From Acidicapsa dinghuensis (lineage in GTDB: Bacteria > Acidobacteriota > Terriglobia > Terriglobales > Acidobacteriaceae), in assembly GCF_025685685.1 (NCBI RefSeq), contig NZ_JAGSYH010000004.1, positions 806,001 to 870,000 on the forward strand: a stretch of 64,000 nt of DNA, written 5' to 3'. A program made the position numbers and the translations under genes. Below, in pieces: positions 53,267 to 61,699 of the stretch (position 1 is the first letter of the stretch; the number at the start of each line of letters is the position of its first letter). A model generated the notes under the pieces. That model was not told the origin of the DNA and ran no database searches. It saw nothing but the letters and a program-made list of their open reading frames with translations.

Positions 53267-54172
53267 ATGTCTGATGCAGGCAACAATCCTAGGGCACGCG
53301 TGCAGGGAACACTGACCTTTCTGGGCACGGGAACGTCAATGGGCGTGCCTACGATTGCATGTGCCTGTGCGGTATGCACCTCTGCCGATACACGCGACAA
53401 GCGGCTGCGACCATCCGTGCTGGTGCGCTGGCCATGCCCGGAGGGAACCGAGCGGACGGAAAAGCCGATGAAGGCGCGTAAGGGCCTGCTTCCTTTTCCG
53501 GAGGAGAGCGGACCGTGCGGACGGGCGGTTTTGATCGATACGGGTCCCGACTTTCGTCAGCAGGCGCTAACTGCCGGGTTGAAGCGTGTGGATGCAGTCT
53601 TCTACACACATTCGCATGCCGACCACATCTTTGGCCTGGACGATCTGAGGCCGTTAAGCTACCTGATGCACAGAGAAAGCGGGCCAATCCCTTTGCATAC
53701 GGATCCGGAAACGCGGACTGTGCTAGAGCGTATTTACAACTACACCTTTGCAGAAGACGCCAAGTATCCGAACCGGGCCCGTGTGCAGCTTAATGACCTA
53801 CGCGACGGCGAGCCGGTTGCGGTACATGAGGTTCGGTTTGTTCCGGTTCCGGTAATGCACGGCAACTTGCCGATCATGGGCTACCGGTTTGGCAACGCCG
53901 CTTACTTTACCGATGTCAGCTCTATACCAGAGTCAAGTTTCGCATTGCTGGAAGGACTTGAGGTGCTGGTGCTTTCGGCGCTACGGCATACGCCCCATCC
54001 GAGCCACGCTAATGTAGAGCAGGCAGTACGCTGGGCAAAACGAATCGGTGCACGGGACACATGGTTTACGCATATTTCACACGAGCTTGGCCATGCCGAA
54101 ACGAATGCGCGGATGCCTAAGGGTATGGCGCTGGCTTATGACGGTTTGACCGTTCCGGTGACATTGGCATGA
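53267..54172 (+). CDS. MBL-fold metallohydrolase (PhnP-like)
   Basis: A 301-residue metallo-beta-lactamase-fold phosphodiesterase. FLGTGTSMGVP (about 11-21), VCTSADTRDKRLRPS, THSHADHIFGLDD (about 114-126, the HxHxDH zinc motif) and HTPHPSHAN near the C-terminus all fit the PhnP/YcbX-like group. The stop overlaps ribF by 4 bases, so it is translationally coupled. Confidence 0.88.
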   Translation: MSDAGNNPRARVQGTLTFLGTGTSMGVPTIACACAVCTSADTRDKRLRPSVLVRWPCPEGTERTEKPMKARKGLLPFPEESGPCGRAVLIDTGPDFRQQALTAGLKRVDAVFYTHSHADHIFGLDDLRPLSYLMHRESGPIPLHTDPETRTVLERIYNYTFAEDAKYPNRARVQLNDLRDGEPVAVHEVRFVPVPVMHGNLPIMGYRFGNAAYFTDVSSIPESSFALLEGLEVLVLSALRHTPHPSHANVEQAVRWAKRIGARDTWFTHISHELGHAETNARMPKGMALAYDGLTVPVTLA

Positions 54173-55170
54173 CGGTTGATTCAATTCGTGTTTTTCGCTC
54201 ACTCGGCGAGATACCTGCGGAGTTTGGACCATCCGCGGTCGCGGTAGGAAACTTCGATGGCGTTCATCGTGGACATCACGAAGTATTGTCTGCGATTGCC
54301 GCCGAGGCACGGATCAACGGCTGGCGGTCGATTGCCATTACCTTCGACCCACATCCGGAATGTTTTCTGCGGCCAGATCGCGCACCGAAGCTTCTTGCGC
54401 CTATTCCGGAGCGTCTCCGGCTGATGGCGCAGACGGGAATCGATGCTGTACTGGTGCTCTCGTTTGACAGAGAGCTTTCCCTGATGAGAGCGAGGGAGTT
54501 TGTCCAGACTATTCTTGTCGAGAGACTCCAAATACGATCGATCCATGAGGGTGCAAACTTTCGATTCGGGCACTGTGCTGAAGCGGGGGTAGTGGAGCTT
54601 GCCGAGTTTGGGCAGGAGTTTGGATTCTCGCTGACGGTGCACCAGGCGGTGGTTTCGCACGGACTGACGGTTTCGAGTTCGGCGATTCGGGAGCGCATTG
54701 CTGCGGGCGATATACGGCGTGCCCGCTGGATGTTGGGACATACGTTTGCTATCCGATCAACACCAGCGCGCGGGCGCGGTATCGGCACAAAGCTGCTGGT
54801 GCCGACAGTAAATCTAGCTCCCTATCCGGAATTGCTGCCAGCCAAAGGCGTATACGTGGCGCGGCTCACCGTTTTTGCGTCCGCAGATGCCGAATCCGGA
54901 CGCTGTTTTCAGGCGGTAACGAATGTTGGCGACCGGCCTACGTTTGGCGAACCTTCTTTCTCCGTCGAGTCGCACCTGCTCGATTTCGAACCTGTCGAGC
55001 TAACGGAAGAAACTCCGCTGGAACTTGAATTTCTGTATAGATTGAGGCCGGAGCTCACGTGGCCCTCGCCCGAGGCACTGAAGGCGCAGATCATGAAGGA
55101 TGTAGCGAAGGCGAAGCGGTTTCACCGGCTAGCTCAGGTGGAGTCAAGCCGCAACAGCATGCAGGTCTAA
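54169..55170 (+). CDS. ribF: Bifunctional riboflavin kinase / FAD synthetase
   Basis: A 333-residue protein that makes FMN and FAD. The N-terminal nucleotidyltransferase has VAVGNFDGVHRGHHEVL (about 24-40), FDPHPE and VSSSAIRERIAAGDIRRA (about 165-182). The C-terminal kinase has GRGIGTKLLVPTVNL (about 201-215), KGVYVARL and TNVGDRPTFGE (about 248-258). ATG 54169 overlaps the previous stop. Confidence 0.95.
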   Translation: MTVDSIRVFRSLGEIPAEFGPSAVAVGNFDGVHRGHHEVLSAIAAEARINGWRSIAITFDPHPECFLRPDRAPKLLAPIPERLRLMAQTGIDAVLVLSFDRELSLMRAREFVQTILVERLQIRSIHEGANFRFGHCAEAGVVELAEFGQEFGFSLTVHQAVVSHGLTVSSSAIRERIAAGDIRRARWMLGHTFAIRSTPARGRGIGTKLLVPTVNLAPYPELLPAKGVYVARLTVFASADAESGRCFQAVTNVGDRPTFGEPSFSVESHLLDFEPVELTEETPLELEFLYRLRPELTWPSPEALKAQIMKDVAKAKRFHRLAQVESSRNSMQV

Positions 55171-55474
55171 CCAATGACGCAGAACCTGCGCCGACGAGGC
55201 TGAATCTGCAGTATCGGCCAATCAGATAACAATTGAACAATCAGTGAACAGCGAACCTGGAAGCAGTTTCTTTTCCCAACGCACTGTCGCATCGCTCGCC
55301 ATGATGAGGGATTTGGTTCGTTAAGCGGTTGTGCTACGCGATGGCAGGCAGAAGTCGATACAATCGCAGAAACGGCTGCAAAATGAGTGGTATGCAATCT
55401 GGTTTGGATGCAGAGCGCGGTTGCGGCAAACAGATTTGGATTGGGTTGATGTAGCTGTTTTGGAGCGAGGCGAA

Positions 55475-56233
55475 TTGCAAAGAGACGTTACCCGGCGCGG
55501 ACTAAAAGGACGGCGAGGACTGCTCTGGCTTGGTGTGGTCTCGGTGGCTAGTCTCGCGGGTTCGCTTATGCTGGCCGGATGCCAGTCGGTAGCGGGAGGA
55601 ACCTCTATTAGCCAATTGCGGATTCTAGATGCCTCATACAATGCACCTGCACTCAATGTGTACGTCGGTAGCACGCTGCTGGCGGGAAATCTGGGACAAG
55701 GCAGCATCACGGATTATGCGCAGCTCGCACCGACAAACAATGCGCTGATTAAAGTGACGGCGACCACTGCAACGACGATACTGGCTTCTGCCAATACTTC
55801 GCTTCGCGCCGGCACGAGCCAGTCGGTTCTTATTTCAGACTTGAATGCCGGCTATCAAGTAACGGTGCTGGAAGACCAAGCAACACCTGCTCCGACGGGG
55901 CATTCCGAGTTTCGAATGCTGAATCAGGCGCCTTCGACAGGGGCTGTGGATGTGTACTTTCTGCCGGGCACTTCCGATCAGGTGTATGCGACGGCAAAAC
56001 CGGTCATTACCGGCTTACCTGTGGGAGCAACCTCTGGATATGTAACTATTCCATCGTCAACTCTATACATGGTGATTGCACCAACGGGAACGACACTTAA
56101 AAATAGCGTGACGACTATCTATTCGTCGGCTGCGTTTGCTTTGACCGGCGGCGAGGTACGCACAGTGCTGATCGTCGATCCGCAGTTGGCTACGGAGCCG
56201 GTGGTGGTATACGTCGCAGACGATGTGGATTGA
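55475..56233 (+). CDS. DUF4397 lipoprotein
   Basis: Secreted lipoprotein, about 250 residues. The lipobox is LMLAGC after a hydrophobic run (GLLWLGVVSVASLAGS). A domain of the DUF4397 type (LRILDASYNAPALNVYVGS, then EFRMLNQAPSTGAVDVYFLP, a repeat) follows. The start is uncertain: TTG 55475 with GAGCGAGG upstream is plausible, and longer forms to 55331 add no recognisable sequence. Probably anchored on the outer side of a membrane. Confidence 0.75.
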   Translation: MQRDVTRRGLKGRRGLLWLGVVSVASLAGSLMLAGCQSVAGGTSISQLRILDASYNAPALNVYVGSTLLAGNLGQGSITDYAQLAPTNNALIKVTATTATTILASANTSLRAGTSQSVLISDLNAGYQVTVLEDQATPAPTGHSEFRMLNQAPSTGAVDVYFLPGTSDQVYATAKPVITGLPVGATSGYVTIPSSTLYMVIAPTGTTLKNSVTTIYSSAAFALTGGEVRTVLIVDPQLATEPVVVYVADDVD

Positions 56234-56264
56234 AAAAGGCAAGAAATAAAGACCGGAGATCAGA

Positions 56265-56292
56265 AAAGCCTGCCAACTGGCAGGCTTTCTTG
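56265..56292 (+). terminator. Terminator after the DUF4397 gene
   Basis: 10-bp stem AAAGCCTGCC/GGCAGGCTTT with loop AACT, followed by CTTG; 31 bp after the stop. Confidence 0.75.
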
Positions 56293-56364
56293 TCCGGAGC
56301 TTTGCGGCATGGAGAGACAAATCCTTTGCCAGATTCGGATGGGAATCGAGAGTTGCCGGATGAG

Positions 56365-56658
56365 TCAGGCAGGTGGGGTGGATTTTTTTTCGAAGCAGGC
56401 GCGGCAGAGAACCGGCCTGCCCTGACTCGGCCTAAAAGGAACCGTCGTTGGCTGACCACACTCGGCACAGGTGGTGCGGGTCTCAGGGCGGGCACGCACA
56501 GATTTAGTGGCCCGCTTTGCCTTGCAGGATTTGCAATGCTTGGGATCGTTGGTGAATTGCTTCAAGTGAAAAAAACGCTGTTCATCCGCGGTAAACACGA
56601 AGTCATTTCCGCAGACTACGCACTTCAGGATTCGATCTGAAAAGTCCATCTCCGGCAC
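56365..56658 (-). CDS. Zinc-ribbon protein (zf-trcl type)
   Basis: A 97-residue protein with four CxxC pairs: LKCVVCGNDFVFTADEQRFF, CKSCKAKR, CAECGQPTTVPFRP and GRPVLCRACF. This matches the small zinc-binding family found in many Acidobacteria. Probably two zinc ribbons; the partner is unknown. Confidence 0.85.
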   Translation of the reverse strand: MPEMDFSDRILKCVVCGNDFVFTADEQRFFHLKQFTNDPKHCKSCKAKRATKSVRARPETRTTCAECGQPTTVPFRPSQGRPVLCRACFEKKSTPPA

Positions 56659-56974
56659 ATTGATACCGGCGAATGTCAGGCCATGGAACAGTGTTGAGAA
56701 CGAGGAAGGCCAGCCGCCGGAACCACCCTTGTGATTTCACAACTGGAGTCCTGGCCACACTCGATGCGGCGGCCGATGCATGGTCCACGACACACCCTGG
56801 TAGACCAATGGGAAAAGGCGCCTCGCCCCGGGAGATGGACGCGCATGTGGAGTGAAGGAGGGTCGGTTGAAGAGATCGAACGAGTGACTAACGGAACTGT
56901 CAGGACACATATCGTCTATGGTCCAGAAATTGTTCAGCTACCCGTCTGAAGGGTTTTCACCGACGGATGAAAAT
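56659..56974. other. Intergenic stretch without a supported gene
   Basis: Frames here (such as 56731-56949, plus strand) have no recognisable sequence; I see only the divergent upstream region of the zinc-ribbon gene and the rpsU terminator at its right end. Confidence 0.5.
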
Positions 56975-57005
56975 GCCCGGTCGATGTAAGATACATCGAC
57001 CGGGC
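56975..57005 (-). terminator. Terminator after rpsU
   Basis: Perfect 14-bp inverted repeat GCCCGGTCGATGTA/TACATCGACCGGGC with a 3-base loop; minus-strand ATTTTC follows. It lies 26 bp past the rpsU stop. Confidence 0.8.
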
Positions 57006-57030
57006 ATAAGGCGTTCATAAAGATCGAGAG

Positions 57031-57225
57031 CTAATCCTGCTCTTTGCGTGCCTTTTTTCGGTTCCGCTTGCGCGCCAATGCCTCTTTCACGCGGCGTTTT
57101 TCGCCGGGCTTGAGGTAGTAGGAGTGACGCTTAACTTCCTTGATGATGTCTTCCTGCTGTACTTTGCGCTTAAAACGGCGGAGCGCATTCTCGAGCGGCT
57201 CGCCTTCTTGTACGCGAACTTCTGC
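57031..57225 (-). CDS. rpsU: 30S ribosomal protein S21 (bS21)
   Basis: A 64-residue basic protein: EVRVQEGEPLENALRRFKRK and RHSYYLKPGEKRRVKEA are typical S21 sequence. TTG 57225 has GGAGG 10 bases upstream and gives the usual length. Small-subunit protein needed for initiation. The terminator hairpin lies downstream. Confidence 0.92.
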   Translation of the reverse strand, partial: AEVRVQEGEPLENALRRFKRKVQQEDIIKEVKRHSYYLKPGEKRRVKEALARKRNRKKARKEQD

Positions 57226-57386
57226 CAATGGGTTTACACCTCCCAACCTGCCGTGTGGCTCATTACAGAATACGGTAAATTGGAGATTTATGCGAGAGGG
57301 CAGCGAGTGATTGGCAGCGAACAGTGGTTGGTGGTCCGTCGCTGGTGGTAGGCTGAATTGTTTTCCGTGATTTTTGGGGATTTGCG

Positions 57387-58577
57387 ATGGAGGTAGTTCC
57401 CTTGCCTGTTTTTGGTGCTATGGATGCGCGATCGCTGTCGGTGACAGAGTTGGCTGAAGAAGAGCGGCTACTGCAGGCGAACGTACGACGATTTGCGGCA
57501 GAGGTAATAGGTCCACAGGTGCGAGCGATGGACGAAGCCGAAGCGTATGCACCGGGGCTGTTAAGCAAACTGGCAGAGTTGGGATTGCTGGGAATTGAGG
57601 TTCCGGAGGAGCTGGGCGGAGCCGGCGGGAGCTTCTTTGAGGCGATTCTTGCGGTCGAGGCGCTCTCGGAGATGGATGCTTCCGTCGGGCTGGTGGTGGA
57701 TATTCAAAACACCTTATGCGTCAATGCATTGCTGCGATGGGGAACAGAGGAGCAGAAGCGGCGGTGGCTGCCGAGGTTGGCTGGGGGGACGGTGTGTTCC
57801 TACGCGCTGAGCGAGGCGGAGTCCGGGTCGGATGCGTTTGCGATGAAAACGCGCGCGAGGAAGACGGAAGTGGGCTACCGCCTGGACGGACGGAAGATGT
57901 GGATCAGCAACGCCCGCGAAGCAGGGCTGTTTCTGGCATTTGCGAATCTGGATCCTGATGCGGGGTATCGGGGGATTACAGCGTTTGTGGTTGAAGCGGG
58001 CACTCCGGGCCTGACGGTTGGCAAGAAGGAGCAGAAGCTGGGGATTCGGGCTTCGAGTACCTGTGAGGTGCTCTTTGATGGATGCGAGATTCCGGCCGAT
58101 CACCTGCTGGGCGAGGAAGGCAAGGGATACAAGATTGCAATTGAGGTGCTGAACGAAGGGCGCATCGGCATTGGCGCGCAGATGCTCGGGCTGGCGCAGG
58201 GCGCGTGGAACCACGCGACGAAGTATGCAAAGGAGCGAAAACAGTTTGGGAAGGCAATTGCAGAATTCCAGGCGGTGCGGTTTTCGCTGGCGCAGATGGC
58301 TACGGAGATTGAAGCTGCACGGCTGATGGTCTATAACGCTGCACGGCGGAAGGATGCGGGGTTGCCGTTTGTCACCGAGGCAGCTATGACGAAGCTGTTT
58401 GTTTCTCAAGTGGCCGAGCGGGTAGCGAGTCAGTGCGTCGAGATCTTCGGCGGAAATGGATATGTGCGGGATTATCCAGCGGAGAAGTATTACCGCGATG
58501 CGAAGGTCGGGAAAATCTACGAAGGAACGTCGAATATGCAGCTGATGACGATTGGGAAGCTGGTGCTTGGCGAATAA
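57387..58577 (+). CDS. Acyl-CoA dehydrogenase
   Basis: A 396-residue FAD enzyme for the first step of fatty or branched-chain acyl-CoA oxidation. YALSEAESGSDAFAMKTRA (about 138-156) is the first family signature and the second is QCVEIFGGNGYVRDYPAEKYYRD. The substrate base is the Glu in YEGTSNMQ (about 379-386). GGAGV-type LGIEVPEELGGAGGSFFEA is near 69-87. Chain specificity cannot be told. Confidence 0.93.
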   Translation: MEVVPLPVFGAMDARSLSVTELAEEERLLQANVRRFAAEVIGPQVRAMDEAEAYAPGLLSKLAELGLLGIEVPEELGGAGGSFFEAILAVEALSEMDASVGLVVDIQNTLCVNALLRWGTEEQKRRWLPRLAGGTVCSYALSEAESGSDAFAMKTRARKTEVGYRLDGRKMWISNAREAGLFLAFANLDPDAGYRGITAFVVEAGTPGLTVGKKEQKLGIRASSTCEVLFDGCEIPADHLLGEEGKGYKIAIEVLNEGRIGIGAQMLGLAQGAWNHATKYAKERKQFGKAIAEFQAVRFSLAQMATEIEAARLMVYNAARRKDAGLPFVTEAAMTKLFVSQVAERVASQCVEIFGGNGYVRDYPAEKYYRDAKVGKIYEGTSNMQLMTIGKLVLGE

Positions 58578-58709
58578 GGCTAGTGGGCCAGGTAACGCGT
58601 TGGGGCGGTCCGGCGATTGGCTGGGGATTCTGGTACACTCGTAAAAGCGCATCCAGCTGCCGTATTCACCAGGCGAAAGCAGAGATGGATGTCGCGATCC
58701 ACGCGTGTT

Positions 58710-58786
58710 CGGGGAGTGGCTCAGCCTGGTAGAGCACCTGGTTCGGGACCAGGGGGTCGGAGGTTCGAATCCTCTCTCCCCGACCA
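58710..58786 (+). tRNA. tRNA-Pro (CGG)
   Basis: Cloverleaf with acceptor CGGGGAG/CTCCCCG, D arm GCTC..GAGC, anticodon stem CCTGG/CCAGG with loop TTCGGGA (anticodon CGG), T arm with GGTTCGAATC, discriminator A and encoded CCA. Confidence 0.96.
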
Positions 58787-59094
58787 TTCTTCGCACAAAT
58801 CCTGATTTGGTCAGCCAGTTTTACGGGACGGCATGTGAGTTATGGCATGCGTGACTACGCATGGGTTGAAATCGTGAGTGAACCTGAACCGGTTTTACTC
58901 GGTTGCTATGGTAGGGCTGCGAGTCGTGGATTCTGTCCTCTTTTCCAGATGCGCCGCCACATGCTTCAGCGTTCTCGCATGAGAAAGCTGAAAGCATCAA
59001 GGGATTGTTTTTCTGGGACGCAAACGCTTGCCTGCATGCGGGATGGAGCGACAACGTTCTATGCGAGACTGGGAGTTGAGGTAGCGGTTTCTCG
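58787..59094. other. Intergenic stretch before panD
   Basis: Only short frames without recognisable sequence; probably the panD leader. No riboswitch or repeat recognised. Confidence 0.5.
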
Positions 59095-59448
59095 ATGTTA
59101 ATTAAGCTCATGAAGACGAAGTTGCACCGTGCCACGGTCACTCAGTCGGATCTTAACTACGAAGGAAGCATTGGCATCGATGCGACTCTTCTTGAAGCCA
59201 GCGGAATTCTTCCTTTTGAAGCAGTTCACGTGTGGAACCTGAACAATGGCGCTCGCTTTGAGACATACGCCATCGAGTTAGAACGTGGCTCGGCGGAGAT
59301 TTGTGTCAATGGTGCCGCAGCGCGCCTAGTGCAGACAGGCGACCGGATCATTGTGGCCAGCTTCTGCTGGATGGAAGAAGGCCAGGCTCGCGATTTCAAG
59401 CCTGGGATCGTTCTGCTGGATGAACAGAATCGGATTCTTCCGGATTAG
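59095..59448 (+). CDS. panD: Aspartate 1-decarboxylase
   Basis: Makes beta-alanine for pantothenate and CoA. The protein is 117 residues; the self-cleavage site is Gly24-Ser25 in NYEGSIGID, at the same position as in the E. coli enzyme, which supports ATG 59095 over ATG 59110. The Ser becomes the pyruvoyl group. [16 protein letters not shown] and [12 protein letters not shown] fit the family. Confidence 0.95.
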   Translation: MLIKLMKTKLHRATVTQSDLNYEGSIGIDATLLEASGILPFEAVHVWNLNNGARFETYAIELERGSAEICVNGAAARLVQTGDRIIVASFCWMEEGQARDFKPGIVLLDEQNRILPD

Positions 59449-59544
59449 ACGCTCAGGCCCGAGTGAGATAGCGATTGCACTGGAACAATGAGCTTTTGCA
59501 GTGGCCGTGATGGCTTCGTAGAGTGGAAGGGTTGGTAAGAGGGT

Positions 59545-59979
59545 CTACTTTTTCGAAGAATCGGCAGGTACGGGGCACGGAGTTATGTCAAAGAACAGCT
59601 GTTCGAGGGCCTTCTTGCGGAATTGCCATTGCTCCAATTCTGTACCGTCGTCGAGTTTGAGAACGCATCGCCACTGATCGTTGAGGCTTACGCAGGCCTG
59701 CCAATCTCTCTCGACGCCATCGAGGTGCACCTTGACCGCGTTTCCGTCGAGCGTGAGAAGTACCCTGCGGCGAGGTGTCAGGTGAGGTTTGCCTACGCCT
59801 ATGGTTGTGCCCTCGGGATTGACCTCAACAACGAAGGATTCACGCAGAGGAAATTGTCCGATGGAATTCATCCGCTGGACGTCACTTTCGATTCCCTCGC
59901 AAAGCTCACGAAAGACCTTCTGTGCGTTGCATTGGGCCTGCTTCGTGACCCAGTCGATTTGTTGCGGAGTAGTCGACAT
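59545..59979 (-). CDS. Hypothetical protein
   Basis: About 144 residues, starting MSTTPQQ at 59979. The N-terminal half is helical with two cysteines; the C-terminal half alternates strands (RRVLLTLDGNAVKVHLDG, RCVLKLDDGTELEQWQF). Resembles no family I know. Ends in a hydrophilic KKALEQLFFDITPCPV tail. Confidence 0.65.
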   Translation of the reverse strand: MSTTPQQIDWVTKQAQCNAQKVFRELCEGIESDVQRMNSIGQFPLRESFVVEVNPEGTTIGVGKPHLTPRRRVLLTLDGNAVKVHLDGVERDWQACVSLNDQWRCVLKLDDGTELEQWQFRKKALEQLFFDITPCPVPADSSKK

Positions 59980-60250
59980 TGAGGCCAGTATAGGGATCGT
60001 TGACGGTAGAAGATGTTCCAACGGGAACAATCAGAGAAATACCGAGTGATGCGAAGCCGCTTCCGATTGCAACGTTTGTGAAAGGCACACAGGTGGTAAA
60101 TATCTTCGCGTTTGACTTGGCCGCAATGGATGATAATTATGTGTGGCGGTTAAAGATGCGTGCCCGTCGATCGTGTGCGCGACGCCCCTACTGCTCGATT
60201 TGCCGACCGGCATTCTGTCTTGGTTCCATCCCCTAAAACAGGAAGTACCT

Positions 60251-61612
60251 ATGGAACTATGGACGGACTACGAAGGCATCACGATCGATGGCGCATTCCC
60301 ACTGAACAAATTGTTGCTGCCCGAGGGTCGAAGCGCGTTCTTCTCAACCTTCATCGACAAAGATGACGCGAGACTAATTCGGCTTATCGCCTGCCACTTC
60401 GACGAAGATGAGATTCTTGCGCGCTGGCGAGGTGTGGAAGCTTGGGGGCATCCCAATTTTGTCAGGTTGGAGCGAAGCGGTCAGTTAACACTGGACAATG
60501 TCACGGTGATTTATGCCGTACTTGAGCGGGTAGAGGCGAATCTGGCGCAGGTGCTGGCCGAACGGCGATTGACTGTCACGGAGACGACAGAGTTGGCGGT
60601 TAGCGTTGCCTCTGCTCTCGAAACGCTGCATACGCATGGTTTCGTTCACGAGCATATTGCTCCTGAGAATGTGTTTGCTGTGGGGGAGACTGTCAAGGTG
60701 CGGAGCGACTGCATTCGGGAGGCTCCAGAGGGTGAGAGTGGAGTGGAAGCGAAGCAGCGGGATGTGCATGATCTGGCAGTGCTGCTGCTCGATGCTTTGA
60801 CGCAGACGAGAACACTGGAGCTGGCTGTCACCAGACGTCCTCTTCCCGCGCCTTTCGATCGAATCGTGCCGAATGCCATGAATGGGGCGTGGGGTATTCG
60901 CGAGATCGTGAAGGCATTACAAGGCGAGGGCGAGCAACCCACGGCTGCCTCGGTAAATAGCGTATCCTCGAAGACTTCCGTGGATAGGTCAGTTGCAGTG
61001 CCTGCGGTAAAGCCCGTTTCGGAAGCAGCACAGGCAATGCCCAACGCAAAACAGATGCCTGTGGCTACGGCAGCCGAGCGGCCTCCTTTGCGTATCGAGC
61101 AATTGTTAGACGGCGTCACACAGGAAGCAAAAGCAAAATGGATCGGCGCCCTAGCGTTCGCGGTAGTTGTATTCGTTATCACGCTGTGGTTAGGGTGGCA
61201 TTTCCTTCACGCGAAAAATGCCGATCAGGCAGATGCTGTGCGAGCGGCGTCTGTTCCCCCAGCAACAGTGGCCGCAGATGCGACTAACCAAGCTAAATCT
61301 CCAGCCGGCGTGATGACTTCCGGATCGGCGACTGTTTCTTCGGCAGCTCGCAATAATGTGGGAGACCGCGCGCAGTGGCGGGTGATCGCGTATACATACT
61401 ACCGCCAGGACCAAGCACAGAAGAAGGCGCAGAGTATTGCGCAAGCGCATCCCGAGCTGCGGCCGGAGGTATTTACGCCGACTCACCGTGCGCCTTATCT
61501 GGTGACGATTGGCGGGGTGATGAGCAGGGATCAGGCGTACGCGTTCGCGCGGCAGTCACGCAATGCGGGGTTGCCGCACGATACTTATGCGCAGAACTAC
61601 AGTGCGAAGTGA
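60251..61612 (+). CDS. Pseudokinase-SPOR membrane protein
   Basis: A 453-residue protein. ATG 60251 has GGAAG 6 bases upstream. The N-terminal part (about 1-220) has a protein-kinase-like fold: ALETLHTHGFVHEHIAPENVF (about 137-157) is the catalytic-loop place, but the HRD motif is HEH and the DFG Asp and the glycine loop are lost, so it should be inactive. One membrane segment (about 303-322: ALAFAVVVFVITLWLGWHF) and a periplasmic SPOR domain (about 380-453: WRVIAYTYYRQDQAQKKAQS) follow. Peptidoglycan binding with an intracellular pseudokinase suggests a wall-linked signalling scaffold. Confidence 0.8.
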   Translation: MELWTDYEGITIDGAFPLNKLLLPEGRSAFFSTFIDKDDARLIRLIACHFDEDEILARWRGVEAWGHPNFVRLERSGQLTLDNVTVIYAVLERVEANLAQVLAERRLTVTETTELAVSVASALETLHTHGFVHEHIAPENVFAVGETVKVRSDCIREAPEGESGVEAKQRDVHDLAVLLLDALTQTRTLELAVTRRPLPAPFDRIVPNAMNGAWGIREIVKALQGEGEQPTAASVNSVSSKTSVDRSVAVPAVKPVSEAAQAMPNAKQMPVATAAERPPLRIEQLLDGVTQEAKAKWIGALAFAVVVFVITLWLGWHFLHAKNADQADAVRAASVPPATVAADATNQAKSPAGVMTSGSATVSSAARNNVGDRAQWRVIAYTYYRQDQAQKKAQSIAQAHPELRPEVFTPTHRAPYLVTIGGVMSRDQAYAFARQSRNAGLPHDTYAQNYSAK

Positions 61613-61646
61613 GATGGAGATCATCCAAACCAGCTGGCGAACACGT

Positions 61647-61679
61647 AACAAGGGCGAGGCTTTCGGCCTCGCCCTTGTT
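61647..61679. terminator. Bidirectional terminator hairpin
   Basis: Perfect 14-bp stem AACAAGGGCGAGGC/GCCTCGCCCTTGTT with loop TTTCG, between convergent genes. Confidence 0.82.
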
Positions 61680-61699
61680 GCTATTATCGCTCCAGCATA

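Noticed and set aside
60000-60236. A plus-strand frame (VEDVPTGTIREIPSD onward) before the pseudokinase gene
   Set aside because: Looks partly coding, but ends in cysteine-rich nonsense, lacks a ribosome binding site and a family; could be a decayed fragment.
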